Positions 25,730 through 31,768 of a stretch of DNA of 36,450 nucleotides are shown piece after piece; position 1 is the first letter of the stretch; each line of letters opens with the position of its first letter. Position numbers and translations under genes: made by a program. The DNA comes from a virus. The stretch lies in IMG/VR virus record IMGVR_UViG_3300048930_000252, positions 1-36,450 of that record, one strand, 5' to 3'. The notes beneath the pieces are model-generated. The model was not told where the DNA came from and made no database searches. It saw only the letters and a list, made by a program, of their open reading frames with translations.

Positions 25730-25945
25730 ATGCGATACCTAATACTACTCTCCCTAATCTCCTGCACAGCGCCCACGGCACCCCAGCAACGCGGCCCGCA
25801 GGCATACTGCTACACCTACGGCCCTATCTCCCGCCTAGTGTACGGCGAGCCCTGCGATGGGCTTGCCTGCCCTATGACCACCGCCAACGGCGAGACCATC
25901 GCCGTAGACAACCACTACCTAACAATGGAGGCATCATGCCGATAA
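25730..25945 (+). CDS. Small lipoprotein
   Basis: 71 aa. N-terminus MRYLILLSLISCTAPT has a positively charged start, a hydrophobic core and a lipobox LISC ending at Cys12, so it is predicted to be lipidated and held at the outer or inner membrane. The mature part has cysteines (YCYTYGP, PCDGLACP, ASCR) that could form disulfides. Phage lipoproteins of this size often act in superinfection exclusion or as outer-membrane spanins, but there is no adjacent inner spanin here, and the function is unknown. Overlaps the next gene by 10 bp. Confidence 0.7.
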   Translation: MRYLILLSLISCTAPTAPQQRGPQAYCYTYGPISRLVYGEPCDGLACPMTTANGETIAVDNHYLTMEASCR

Positions 25946-26097
25946 AGACCGCCATCATCACCGTGCGCGGCGTCACCCCTGACGAGGTGCGGCGGCTGAG
26001 GAATATCCAAGCGAGGAATTTCCCCCAGCACACCCGCGCAGGCTCTTACCTTGAGATCATGCGCGCAGGGATCGCTGCGCTGGAGGGGAAATGCTGA
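25936..26097 (+). CDS. Small ribbon-helix-helix-like protein
   Basis: 53 aa, with GGAGG five bases before ATG 25936. The pattern AIITVRGVTPDEVRRLRNIQARNF followed by SYLEIMRAGIAALEG reads as a beta strand and two helices, as in ribbon-helix-helix regulators. It overlaps both neighbours (10 bp upstream; ATG of the next gene in its stop). A DNA-binding role is a pattern-based guess. Confidence 0.55.
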   Translation: MPIKTAIITVRGVTPDEVRRLRNIQARNFPQHTRAGSYLEIMRAGIAALEGKC

Positions 26098-26222
26098 TGT
26101 ATGCTATCACCATCCTGTGCTTTTTAGTGCTGGCCTACAACCCCACCCACAAAGAAAAAGGCCAATGGAAAGCTATCCGCAAAGACGGACGCTGGCATTG
26201 CGTGAGGGGGGGAATGATATGA
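26097..26222 (+). CDS. Micro-protein with membrane segment
   Basis: 41 aa. The start TGATG overlaps the previous stop and the stop overlaps the pentapeptide gene's start. The N-terminus (MYAITILCFLVLAYNPTHK) is a hydrophobic membrane or signal-like stretch, followed by a basic, tryptophan-bearing tail (GQWKAIRKDGRWHCVRGGMI). The overlapping layout supports real translation. Function unknown. Confidence 0.5.
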   Translation: MYAITILCFLVLAYNPTHKEKGQWKAIRKDGRWHCVRGGMI

Positions 26223-27079
26223 CTGCGGACGAGCTGAAAGAAGCCTATTCCGAGGGAAAAAGATGTTTTTACGGGAGCGATCTCAGCGGGAGCGATCTCA
26301 GCGGGAGCGATCTCAGCGGGAGCAATCTCAGCGGGAGCGATCTCAGCGGGAGCGATCTCAGCGGGAGCGATCTCAGCGGGAGCAATCTCAGCGGGAGCAA
26401 TCTCCGCGGGTGCAATCTCAGCGGGAGCAATCTCAGCGGGATCGATCTCCGCGGGAGCGATCTCAGCGGGAGCAATCTCAGCGGGTGCAATCTCAGCGGG
26501 AGCGATCTCCGCGGGAGCGATCTCAGCGGGAGCAATCTCAGCGGGTGCAATCTCAGCGGGAGCGATCTCAGCGGGAGCAATCTCAGCGGGAGCGATCTCA
26601 GCGGGAGCAATCTCAGCGGGATCGATCTCCGCGGGAGCGATCTCAGCGGGTGCAATCTCAGCGGGAGCGATCTCAGCGGGAGCGATCTCAGCGGGAGCAA
26701 TCTCAGCGGGAGCAATCTCAGCGGGATCGATCTCCGCGGGAGCGATCTCAGCGGGTGCAATCTCATCAACGCAAAACACAATGACCGCGCGGTGGTTTGT
26801 GCACTATCATTCCCAGCCGCCTATGCGTATGATGTCCTCGCATTTTGCTACACGGACGGCTCTATATGGATTCGCATGGGCTGCAAGTTCCATAGCGTTC
26901 GCGAGTGGGGCGCGAATTGGTACAACAATTCAAGCCAATTCCCCAAAGATGCACCGCAGACCGAGCTACGCATGAGCGCATATCGCCATGCCGTACTCTC
27001 TGCGAATCACAAGCTCAAAGAGATGCAAGCGGAACACAAAATTAAACGCCTCCCAGGTGGGGCATGGAGAATATTATGA
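26219..27079 (+). CDS. Pentapeptide-repeat protein
   Basis: 286 aa, start ATG 26219 with a strong GGGGGGGAA. Residues 20-184 are 33 consecutive five-residue units of the form [S/C/I][D/N]L[S/R]G, an A(D/N)LXX-type pentapeptide repeat expected to form a square right-handed beta-helix of about eight coils. The C-terminal 100 residues are a separate domain (AYDVLAFCYTDGSIWIRMGCKFHSVREWGANWYNN) of a type seen in other phage pentapeptide proteins. Pentapeptide proteins can mimic DNA or bind gyrase, but no such partner is shown here. The uniform DNA repeat suggests recent expansion. Confidence 0.85.
   Translation: MTADELKEAYSEGKRCFYGSDLSGSDLSGSDLSGSNLSGSDLSGSDLSGSDLSGSNLSGSNLRGCNLSGSNLSGIDLRGSDLSGSNLSGCNLSGSDLRGSDLSGSNLSGCNLSGSDLSGSNLSGSDLSGSNLSGIDLRGSDLSGCNLSGSDLSGSDLSGSNLSGSNLSGIDLRGSDLSGCNLINAKHNDRAVVCALSFPAAYAYDVLAFCYTDGSIWIRMGCKFHSVREWGANWYNNSSQFPKDAPQTELRMSAYRHAVLSANHKLKEMQAEHKIKRLPGGAWRIL
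26276..26770 (+). repeat. 15-bp tandem repeat array, 33 units
   Basis: Thirty-three units of a 15-bp core (AGCGATCTCAGCGGG and close variants, with AAT, TGC or ATC replacing parts) encode the pentapeptides. Most copies are identical at synonymous sites, so the array expanded recently or is kept uniform by conversion. About 18 units have GAT and so carry GATC; the ATCGATC units add more. Long frames on both strands across this array are by-products of the repeat. Confidence 0.95.
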
Positions 27080-27174
27080 CCTACCCCGATGCGCCACTAT
27101 GGATGATGGGCATAGCCCTGCGTATCGGCCTAGCTCTGGCATGGGGCAAACCTGGAGGCGGAGACGATGATTGA
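27076..27174 (+). CDS. Very small hypothetical protein
   Basis: 32 aa, ATGA overlap with the pentapeptide gene. The sequence MTYPDAPLWMMGIALRIGLALAWG is hydrophobic and could span the membrane once, then a short acidic end (GGGDDD). The coupling to the neighbours on both sides (7-8 bp overlap with the next start) suggests it is translated. Function unknown; short length makes this call tentative. Confidence 0.4.
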   Translation: MTYPDAPLWMMGIALRIGLALAWGKPGGGDDD

Positions 27175-27292
27175 GCTACTGATAGCCGCATTTGGTGGCC
27201 TTTGGATGTTGCTTTTCCTTGCCTCGCTAATTGTATTTGGCGAGATCACAATTTTCCTTCTTAAACACTCACACAAACGGAGAACAAAATGA
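27167..27292 (+). CDS. Small membrane protein
   Basis: 41 aa, nearly all of it one long hydrophobic helix (IELLIAAFGGLWMLLFLASLIVFGEITIFLL) followed by a basic tail HSHKRRTK. It overlaps the previous gene by 8 bp and the next by 4 bp (ATGA). A single membrane helix with a positive cytoplasmic tail is expected. Could be a membrane anchor or small toxin-like peptide; nothing distinguishes these. Confidence 0.5.
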   Translation: MIELLIAAFGGLWMLLFLASLIVFGEITIFLLKHSHKRRTK

Positions 27293-28260
27293 CCAAGATT
27301 GAAACCATCATCACAACGGCCAAACTCCCAGAAGATAAGGCCATTGCACTGCGCACAAACTTTGCCGAGTTCCAAGCGGTCGCTGACGAATGGAAGGCCA
27401 AGGCCGATGCAATCATTGTCAACGGCCCAGAAGATAAGGCGCAGATCAAAGAGGCGCGGGAAGGCCGCTTATCCCTCAAAGGCAAGCGCGTAGAGATCGA
27501 GAAGCGGCGCAAGGCCCTAAAGGAAAACGCGCTCAAGGAAGGGCAGACCATTGACGCTGTTGCCAAAGCCCTAACCGCTCTGATCTCCCCCATTGAGGAT
27601 GCGCTTGAGGAAAAGGAAAAGATTGTTGAACGCATTGAGGCGCGGCGCAAAGAAGCATTGCGCACTGCTCGCGCAGCTATGGCCGCGCCTCTTGCTGAGT
27701 ACATCCCTGCTCTGGATTTCGCCACCCTGACGGAAGAAGATTTTGACCGTCTCATGGCGGGTGCTGAGTTACAGAAGGCCGCTGCCGAGAAGGCTGTTGA
27801 AGATGCGCGGATTGCCGCAGAAGCAAAGGCAAAGGCTGATGCAGAGGAACGCCAGCGGGTAGCTGCTGAGAATGCGCGACTAAGAGCAGAGGCCGAAGCG
27901 CAAGCCGCAGAGCTTGCCAAGGTGCAAGAGGCCGCACGGATTGAGCGGGAAGCTGCTGAAAAGAAAGCGCGTGAAGCCGCTGCGGAGATTGCCAAGGCAC
28001 AAGCCGAAGCTGAGCGGGTGGCGCGTGAAGCAAGGGAAGCCGAGGAAAAGAAAGCGCGTGAACTGGCAGAAGCAAAGGCCAAAGCAGATGCAGAAGCAAA
28101 GGCCGCAGCAGCAGCACCCGACAAGGAGAAGTTACTCGCCTTCGCGGATATGTTGGATGCGCTGGAAGTCCCTGCCTGCACTGAGCTTGCGGAGCTGTCT
28201 GGAAAGGTTGAAATCCTGATCTTGAAAGTTGTGAACCATATCCGCGAGGGTGTGAAATGA
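27289..28260 (+). CDS. DUF1351-like coiled-coil protein
   Basis: 323 aa, ATGA overlaps at both ends. The N-terminal third (MTKIETIITTAKLPEDKAIALRTNFAEF...EEAREGRLSLKGKRVEIEKRRKALKENALKEGQTIDAVAKALTALISPIEDALEEK) fits the DUF1351 phage family, found in recombination operons. The middle third is a long alanine/glutamate coiled coil (about residues 150-280). A short C-terminal domain (LLAFADMLDALEVPACTELAELSG) follows. The family's function is unknown but it goes with RecT-type annealases and SSBs, and this phage has both upstream. Confidence 0.65.
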   Translation: MTKIETIITTAKLPEDKAIALRTNFAEFQAVADEWKAKADAIIVNGPEDKAQIKEAREGRLSLKGKRVEIEKRRKALKENALKEGQTIDAVAKALTALISPIEDALEEKEKIVERIEARRKEALRTARAAMAAPLAEYIPALDFATLTEEDFDRLMAGAELQKAAAEKAVEDARIAAEAKAKADAEERQRVAAENARLRAEAEAQAAELAKVQEAARIEREAAEKKAREAAAEIAKAQAEAERVAREAREAEEKKARELAEAKAKADAEAKAAAAAPDKEKLLAFADMLDALEVPACTELAELSGKVEILILKVVNHIREGVK

Positions 28261-28730
28261 CCAAGCCCGAACTGACCAAAGAACAGATGAACGCCCTCCC
28301 TGAATCCACCCCGCTTGAGGTCATGAAAGCCATCGTAGACAACGGCGGCCCAGTGTGGGCGGTTGTGTGGGATTGCGACGGTAGGAGGCTAATACAATGT
28401 GCGCATGCGGTAAGTGTTTCAAGGGATGAGTTATTTCCGTTTGTCGCAAATAACAGCTGGAAACACGCCGCTCTAATCCCCGCAGTGCTCCCCGAGACCG
28501 TGCGACCGATGACATGGGGGGATGCTTGGGATATGGGGTTGTGGATTTTCAGCGGTGGGCCAGTATCCCACTCACACGCATATGTTCATCGGTTAGACAC
28601 CCGCATTGATGTGGATCAAAAATACTCCACCTCTCACCGAGGCCCCTGGTATCCCCCCGTAATGCCTGTTGGCCGCACGATGACAGGTGTCGAGTGGATG
28701 GAGTGGAGCGCAAAGAGGGGGGAGGGGTGA
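28257..28730 (+). CDS. Hypothetical protein
   Basis: 157 aa, in an ATGA overlap. Residues 20-60 (LEVMKAIVDNGGPVWAVVWDCDGRRLIQCAHAVSVSRDELF) and 90-115 (MTWGDAWDMGLWIFSGGPVSHSHAYVHRLD) look folded with several tryptophans. No known family by eye. The 3' end carries an extremely purine-rich run (GAGGGGGGAGGGG) that serves as the Shine-Dalgarno for the next gene. Confidence 0.6.
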   Translation: MTKPELTKEQMNALPESTPLEVMKAIVDNGGPVWAVVWDCDGRRLIQCAHAVSVSRDELFPFVANNSWKHAALIPAVLPETVRPMTWGDAWDMGLWIFSGGPVSHSHAYVHRLDTRIDVDQKYSTSHRGPWYPPVMPVGRTMTGVEWMEWSAKRGEG

Positions 28731-29152
28731 TGGACTACGATACATGGCGCACAAACGGCGCGACCCACGAATGCCCCCGAGGTGTCAGCTACTCCGATTC
28801 TGACGGCGATTGTGGATGTGCTTGCTGCGAGATTTGCGAGGCGCATTTTGCCGAGGATGACGAAAATCTGATCCCTTTTGATGGGTTGGATATTTGCAAA
28901 TCCTGCTTTGAAAAAGACCCGCACGGGGCAGCTTCTCGGGTGGATTCTTGGTATAAAAGCCGGGCATGGATAGACGAACGACTGGCCAAGCAGCAGACCC
29001 GCGACCTACTCCAGATGTGGGCAACCGCGCAGAAGCTACACCAGCAGTCCCAGGTTAATACCGATTTTTGCACACAAGCGATTGAGGCACGGAAGGATTT
29101 TGCACTCTACGCTATCTCGTTGTGTAAGGATTTCGGGATTGCGACAAACTGA
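28730..29152 (+). CDS. Cysteine-rich zinc-ribbon-like protein
   Basis: 140 aa, start ATG 28730 (TGATG) with an upstream GGAGGGG; a longer in-frame start at 28694 is unnecessary. It has a cluster CGCACCEIC and later CKSCF, so two CxxC pairs of a zinc knuckle. The second half is helical (WIDERLAKQQTRDLLQMWATAQKLHQQSQ). Function unknown; may bind nucleic acid. It ends the first accessory operon, 10 bases before the sigma70-like promoter. Confidence 0.6.
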   Translation: MDYDTWRTNGATHECPRGVSYSDSDGDCGCACCEICEAHFAEDDENLIPFDGLDICKSCFEKDPHGAASRVDSWYKSRAWIDERLAKQQTRDLLQMWATAQKLHQQSQVNTDFCTQAIEARKDFALYAISLCKDFGIATN

Positions 29153-29162
29153 CACATTAAAC

Positions 29163-29191
29163 TTGACCCCCTACCTAGTGAGTGCTAGATT
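29163..29191 (+). promoter_or_regulatory. Strong sigma70-like promoter
   Basis: TTGACC (29163-29168), 17-bp spacer, TAGATT (29186-29191), with TGC in front of the -10 giving an extended -10. It lies in the gap between 29152 and ATG 29217. Downstream lie the HNH-like gene, a zinc-ribbon gene and then the cassette array, with no terminator visible in between. Confidence 0.7.
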
Positions 29192-29197
29192 AGGGGG
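29167..29197. promoter_or_regulatory. Inverted repeat across the promoter, operator candidate
   Basis: CCCCCTA (29167-29173) and TAGGGGG (29191-29197) are perfect 7-bp complements. They are extended inward by CTAG on each side with a one-base asymmetry. The dyad covers the spacer and overlaps both the -35 edge and the -10 end, so a bound repressor would block the promoter. As RNA it could also form a hairpin. Confidence 0.45.
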
Positions 29198-29216
29198 AGT
29201 AACTAAAAGGAGACCC

Positions 29217-29570
29217 ATGTCATACCACACCAGACCAGGCGATTGCGTTATCTGCGGACGGCGAAACGAGGCCCCTGACGGGCTCAAGAGCAACAAAATA
29301 ATCCGCATTGACGGCAACCGCAAAAACACAGCACCCGAGAATACAATTTCAGTTTGCAAGAAACATCACGCCCAGGTGATGGAGAGCTTGGAGAGAAAGC
29401 AAGTCCCAACGGCCAAACCCAAGCCCACCAAAGATACCTGCATCAAGATTTTCAAAACCGCCACAGGTGCGTACAAAGTAATCGGGGTTTGTGGCCGTCC
29501 TGACATCCGCGCAGTGGAAAAGGCTGTGCTGGCGTGGGGACAGAAAGAGCGGTATGAGAGGTTGGTGTAA
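29217..29570 (+). CDS. HNH-like treble-clef protein with lost catalytic His
   Basis: 117 aa, ATG 29217 preceded by AAAAGGAG, first gene behind the promoter at 29163-29191. CVICGRRNE is followed by IRIDGNRKNTAPENTISVCKKHHAQV, which is very like an HNH endonuclease core (HHIDGNR-x-NN-x-PEN-x-x-x-LC-x-x-CH), with CxxC in the first part and C-x2-H(H) in the second. However the usual HH before IDGN is replaced by I and R, so it is probably not an active nuclease and may be a DNA-binding relic. The C-terminal 55 residues are basic with no recognised motif. Confidence 0.6.
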   Translation: MSYHTRPGDCVICGRRNEAPDGLKSNKIIRIDGNRKNTAPENTISVCKKHHAQVMESLERKQVPTAKPKPTKDTCIKIFKTATGAYKVIGVCGRPDIRAVEKAVLAWGQKERYERLV

Positions 29571-29571
29571 T

Positions 29572-29784
29572 ATGTCTAAGTTATTAGATGAAATGCCACA
29601 CAAATGTCCCTATTGTGGCGAGTCCATTAGGTACTCATCCTTTGGGACACCATTAGGCTATCGCTGCGGATCTGAGTTAGGGGTTTACCCGAGTACGGAG
29701 ATTGGAAAAAGATCACCGGCTTGTGTTGTAATCGCGGATTTGCGGCGAGAGCTGGCACTTTTGAAGGGTGAGAGGGTATTGTAA
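29572..29784 (+). CDS. Small zinc-ribbon protein
   Basis: 70 aa, ATG 29572 one base after the previous stop. CPYCGESI and a later C (GYRCGSELG) make a probable zinc ribbon, followed by a helix (VVIADLRRELALLKGE). It is the last phage-like gene before the cassette array. Its stop (29782-29784) begins a 10-bp dyad. The role is unknown; it may bind DNA or another protein. Confidence 0.55.
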   Translation: MSKLLDEMPHKCPYCGESIRYSSFGTPLGYRCGSELGVYPSTEIGKRSPACVVIADLRRELALLKGERVL

Positions 29785-29802
29785 TGCGCACGGTGCGCGT
29801 TA
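29782..29802. repeat. 10-bp inverted repeat at left edge of the cassette array
   Basis: TAATGCGCAC and GTGCGCGTTA flank a single G; a 10-bp dyad with one G-T type mismatch. It overlaps the preceding gene's stop codon and has no T run, so it is not a normal terminator. Its place, 28 bp before the first GTTAGGC, suggests an operator, a recombination element or a fold at the array edge. Confidence 0.5.
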
Positions 29803-29817
29803 TGCTGCAACAAAATG

Positions 29818-29836
29818 GCCTAATGGGTTGTTAGGC
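29818..29836 (+). repeat. Reduced core site, left boundary of the array
   Basis: GCCTAA (29818-29823) and TTAGGC (29831-29836) around TGGGTTG. This gives the R''-like and R'-like ends of an attC with the internal L''/L' stem missing. The crossover point G^TTAGGC (29830/29831) would be the left edge of the first cassette. Could be a deleted attC or the original insertion target. Confidence 0.55.
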
Positions 29837-29861
29837 GAACAAAAGGAACATTGAGGACGAT

Positions 29862-30104
29862 ATGAGAAAAATAACAATAGGCAATAGCCCAATTTCAAAG
29901 ACGATCTATGCTGGGCATCTGAACAAGAAAGGTAATATGTGGCTTGAAAAGCAAGATTGTACCATTGATGTTCTGGTTGCTACCGTACAACATTGCCTAA
30001 CTCATGGCGATCAAGTGATTACAAATGCAACCACAGGGAAGGTTGAATTTGAAATCAGTGTCAAGGACTGTCGCCTAACATCCGTTGGTGCTGACCAACT
30101 TTGA
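29862..30104 (+). CDS. Cassette 1 protein, small hypothetical
   Basis: 80 aa, start ATG 29862 with GAGGA five bases upstream, 31 bp after the cassette's left edge. Readable: MRKITIGNSPISKTIYAGHLNKKGNMWLEKQDCTIDVLVATVQHC, then KVEFEISVKDCRLTS. The NSPISKTIYAG-x-LNKKG start resembles a small phage/plasmid family of unknown role (DUF7446-like, from memory, not verified). The last ten residues (VGADQL) and the stop are encoded by the attC left arm. Being in a cassette, it would be expressed from an upstream promoter, here probably 29163-29191. Confidence 0.75.
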   Translation: MRKITIGNSPISKTIYAGHLNKKGNMWLEKQDCTIDVLVATVQHCLTHGDQVITNATTGKVEFEISVKDCRLTSVGADQL

Positions 30105-30150
30105 GAACCATAAATTGATGCAAAGTTGGCAGCACAACTTGGCGTTAGGC
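30073..30150 (+). repeat. attC site 1 (78 nt)
   Basis: R'' GCCTAAC (30073-30079) and R' GTTAGGC (30144-30150). The left arm GTTGgTGCTGaCCAACTTT pairs with the right arm AAAGTTGGCAGCACAAC. The left arm has two extra bases (g and a), the extrahelical bases expected of attC. Crossover between G30144 and T30145. Confidence 0.95.
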
Positions 30151-30173
30151 ATACAAAATAAGACGGGGAGTAT

Positions 30174-30380
30174 ATGTATATCCTAGTTAGAATCGGATTT
30201 AACGATACACGATCAAACGAAAAGGTATCAATCAAAAAGTCTGCTTTGGAAAAGACCCTAAAAGAGGAAGGGTACTATTGGTCAAGAAAAGCAAGCCGAT
30301 ATATTGACGACAAGAATTGTGGTATTGAAGGTGGCAGCGGTGTTGATTACATCATTGAAAAATGTGAAGAAATTAAATAA
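30174..30380 (+). CDS. Cassette 2 protein, small hypothetical
   Basis: 68 aa, start ATG 30174 with GGGGAG upstream, 30 bp after the cassette's left edge. Lysine- and glutamate-rich (MYILVRIGFNDTRSNEKVSIKKSALEKTLKEEGYYWSRKASRYIDDKNC). Unknown function. It ends eight bases before attC 2 and is the shortest cassette product. Confidence 0.7.
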   Translation: MYILVRIGFNDTRSNEKVSIKKSALEKTLKEEGYYWSRKASRYIDDKNCGIEGGSGVDYIIEKCEEIK

Positions 30381-30387
30381 AACCGAA

Positions 30388-30440
30388 GCCTAACAAGCGA
30401 TGAAGCCGATGCGAATGCACGGCTTATCTAGGCGTTAGGT
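30388..30440 (+). repeat. attC site 2 (53 nt)
   Basis: R'' GCCTAAC (30388-30394) and R' GTTAGGT (30434-30440). Stem GATgAAGCCG pairs with CGGCTTATC with one extra g on the left arm, loop around ATGCGAATGCA. Shorter than attC 1 and 3. Confidence 0.93.
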
Positions 30441-30473
30441 ACACAACCTTCGGTTGGATTGAGGAGAATACAA

Positions 30474-31283
30474 ATGGAACTAAATCGAATATACTGTGAA
30501 AACAATTTGGAAACGATGAAAAGGATGCCAGATAACTTTATTGACTTGACCGTAACTAGCCCGCCTTACGATAATTTAAGAACATACAATGGGTATTGCT
30601 TTGATTTTGAATCGGTGGCAAAAGAGCTTTATCGTGTGACGAAACTGGGCGGTGTTATTGTTTGGGTGGTTGGTGACGCTACTATAAAGGGTAGCGAAAC
30701 GGGAACCAGTTTCAAGCAAGCCCTGTTTTTCAAAGAATGCGGATTCGATTTGCATGATACAATGATATATGAGAAATCAGGAATGGCGTACCCTGACTCC
30801 ACCAGATACCATAATGTGTTTGAGTATATGTTTGTTTTCTCAAAAGAACAACCTAAAGCGATTAACTTGATAAAAGATCGAGAAAACAAATACAAAGGGA
30901 CGCTAGGTGGGAACAAGAGAGGAGGGCTTTGTAAAAGAGGGGATTACGGAGCACGATTTAATGTATGGAGATTTGCAAACGGTAGGGATAACTCATCGAA
31001 ATACAGAGAGGCGTTCCTCCATCCTGCAATATTTCCAGAACAATTAGCAAACGACCACATTATTTCGTGGTCAAATGAAGGCGATTTAGTCTATGACCCA
31101 TTTATGGGAAGCGGCACGACTGCAAAGATGGCTTTGATAAATAATCGCAAGTTTATCGGATCGGAAATAAGCCAAGAATACTGTGACATTGCAAACAAAA
31201 GAATCAATACATACCTAACAGACGTTGGTGCTGACAAGCCCAGAGACTTAGATGGATTATGCTGGGCTTGCAGCACAACTTAG
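30474..31283 (+). CDS. Cassette 3, DNA methyltransferase (N4/N6 class)
   Basis: 269 aa. ATG 30474 has GAGGAG about 9 bases upstream. Catalytic motif IV TSPPY (residues 28-32) comes before the SAM motif I DPFMGSGTT (about 208-216), the beta-type arrangement of N4-cytosine/N6-adenine methyltransferases. The opening MELNRIYCENNLETMKRMPDNFIDL is like CcrM-type/DpnA-type enzymes. Specificity cannot be read. It would methylate phage or host DNA, for protection or regulation. The last residues, from about TDVGADKPRDLDGLCWACSTT, are encoded by attC 3. No restriction partner lies nearby. The A+T-rich codon use differs from the phage genes. Confidence 0.93.
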   Translation: MELNRIYCENNLETMKRMPDNFIDLTVTSPPYDNLRTYNGYCFDFESVAKELYRVTKLGGVIVWVVGDATIKGSETGTSFKQALFFKECGFDLHDTMIYEKSGMAYPDSTRYHNVFEYMFVFSKEQPKAINLIKDRENKYKGTLGGNKRGGLCKRGDYGARFNVWRFANGRDNSSKYREAFLHPAIFPEQLANDHIISWSNEGDLVYDPFMGSGTTAKMALINNRKFIGSEISQEYCDIANKRINTYLTDVGADKPRDLDGLCWACSTT

Positions 31284-31291
31284 CGTTAGGC
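31213..31291 (+). repeat. attC site 3 (79 nt)
   Basis: R'' ACCTAAC (31213-31219) and R' GTTAGGC (31285-31291). Left arm GTTGgTGCTGaCAAGCCCAG and right arm CTGGGCTTGCAGCACAAC pair, with the same two extra bases as attC 1. The site overlaps the end of the methyltransferase gene. Confidence 0.95.
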
Positions 31292-31312
31292 TAATGCGAG
31301 GAAATGAAAACG

Positions 31313-31768
31313 ATGTTTTATCTATCAGTACCAAAACAAGTCAAGACAACGAACCATAACCGCCTAGAGATGACTGGAGGTGCGTGGTCGATGGATGCGC
31401 AATGTGGGGCAAAACCAAGATCAATGACTGCGCTGTATGACCTAATGCGAGGTTCTTGTTTTTGTGCTTATGGCGCTTTTGCTTTTTGCTCTAGTAAAGG
31501 TGATTGTAAAAACTGCAAAACAAGCCAATTTGCAGAATCCAAAGAAACCTTTTTTGGTGGCTATGATGCTCTATACATTCACGCACTAACCGACCCCCGA
31601 GGCGATAGAGACAAAACAAAAGAATTGATCGTAATGGTATCACCATACATAGATGAGATAGAGGCAAGCAAGCACTATTCAATGTGGTATAGCGCAAGCG
31701 AGGTTTCTAGGTGGAACGGAAAAACTAAAATGATTGGAAATGTTATTGAAATAAAACCCATAGCCTAA
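31313..31768 (+). CDS. Cassette 4 protein, cysteine-rich hypothetical
   Basis: 151 aa from ATG 31313, which has GAGGAA nine bases upstream; ATG 31304 in the same frame is too close to that site. Cysteines cluster in SMDAQCGAKPRS, GSCFCAYGAFAFCSSKGDCKNC, a likely metal site. Later FFGGYDALYIHALTDPRGDRDK and VSPYIDEIEASKHYSMWYSASEVSRW. No family recognised. The stop codon TAA is part of the R'' GCCTAAC of attC 4, so the gene fills its cassette exactly. Confidence 0.75.
   Translation: MFYLSVPKQVKTTNHNRLEMTGGAWSMDAQCGAKPRSMTALYDLMRGSCFCAYGAFAFCSSKGDCKNCKTSQFAESKETFFGGYDALYIHALTDPRGDRDKTKELIVMVSPYIDEIEASKHYSMWYSASEVSRWNGKTKMIGNVIEIKPIA

Noticed and set aside
26135-26781. Long frames on both strands in the 15-bp repeat region (PAEIA and LPLRL repeats)
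   Set aside because: A 15-bp repeat keeps all frames open. Only the pentapeptide frame has a strong RBS and a folded C-terminal domain.
29782-29802. Dyad taken as a transcription terminator
   Set aside because: No T run after the dyad and the loop is one base.
29818-29836. Full-length attC at the left end of the array
   Set aside because: R''- and R'-like ends are only seven bases apart and no L''/L' stem exists, so it is reported as a reduced site only.
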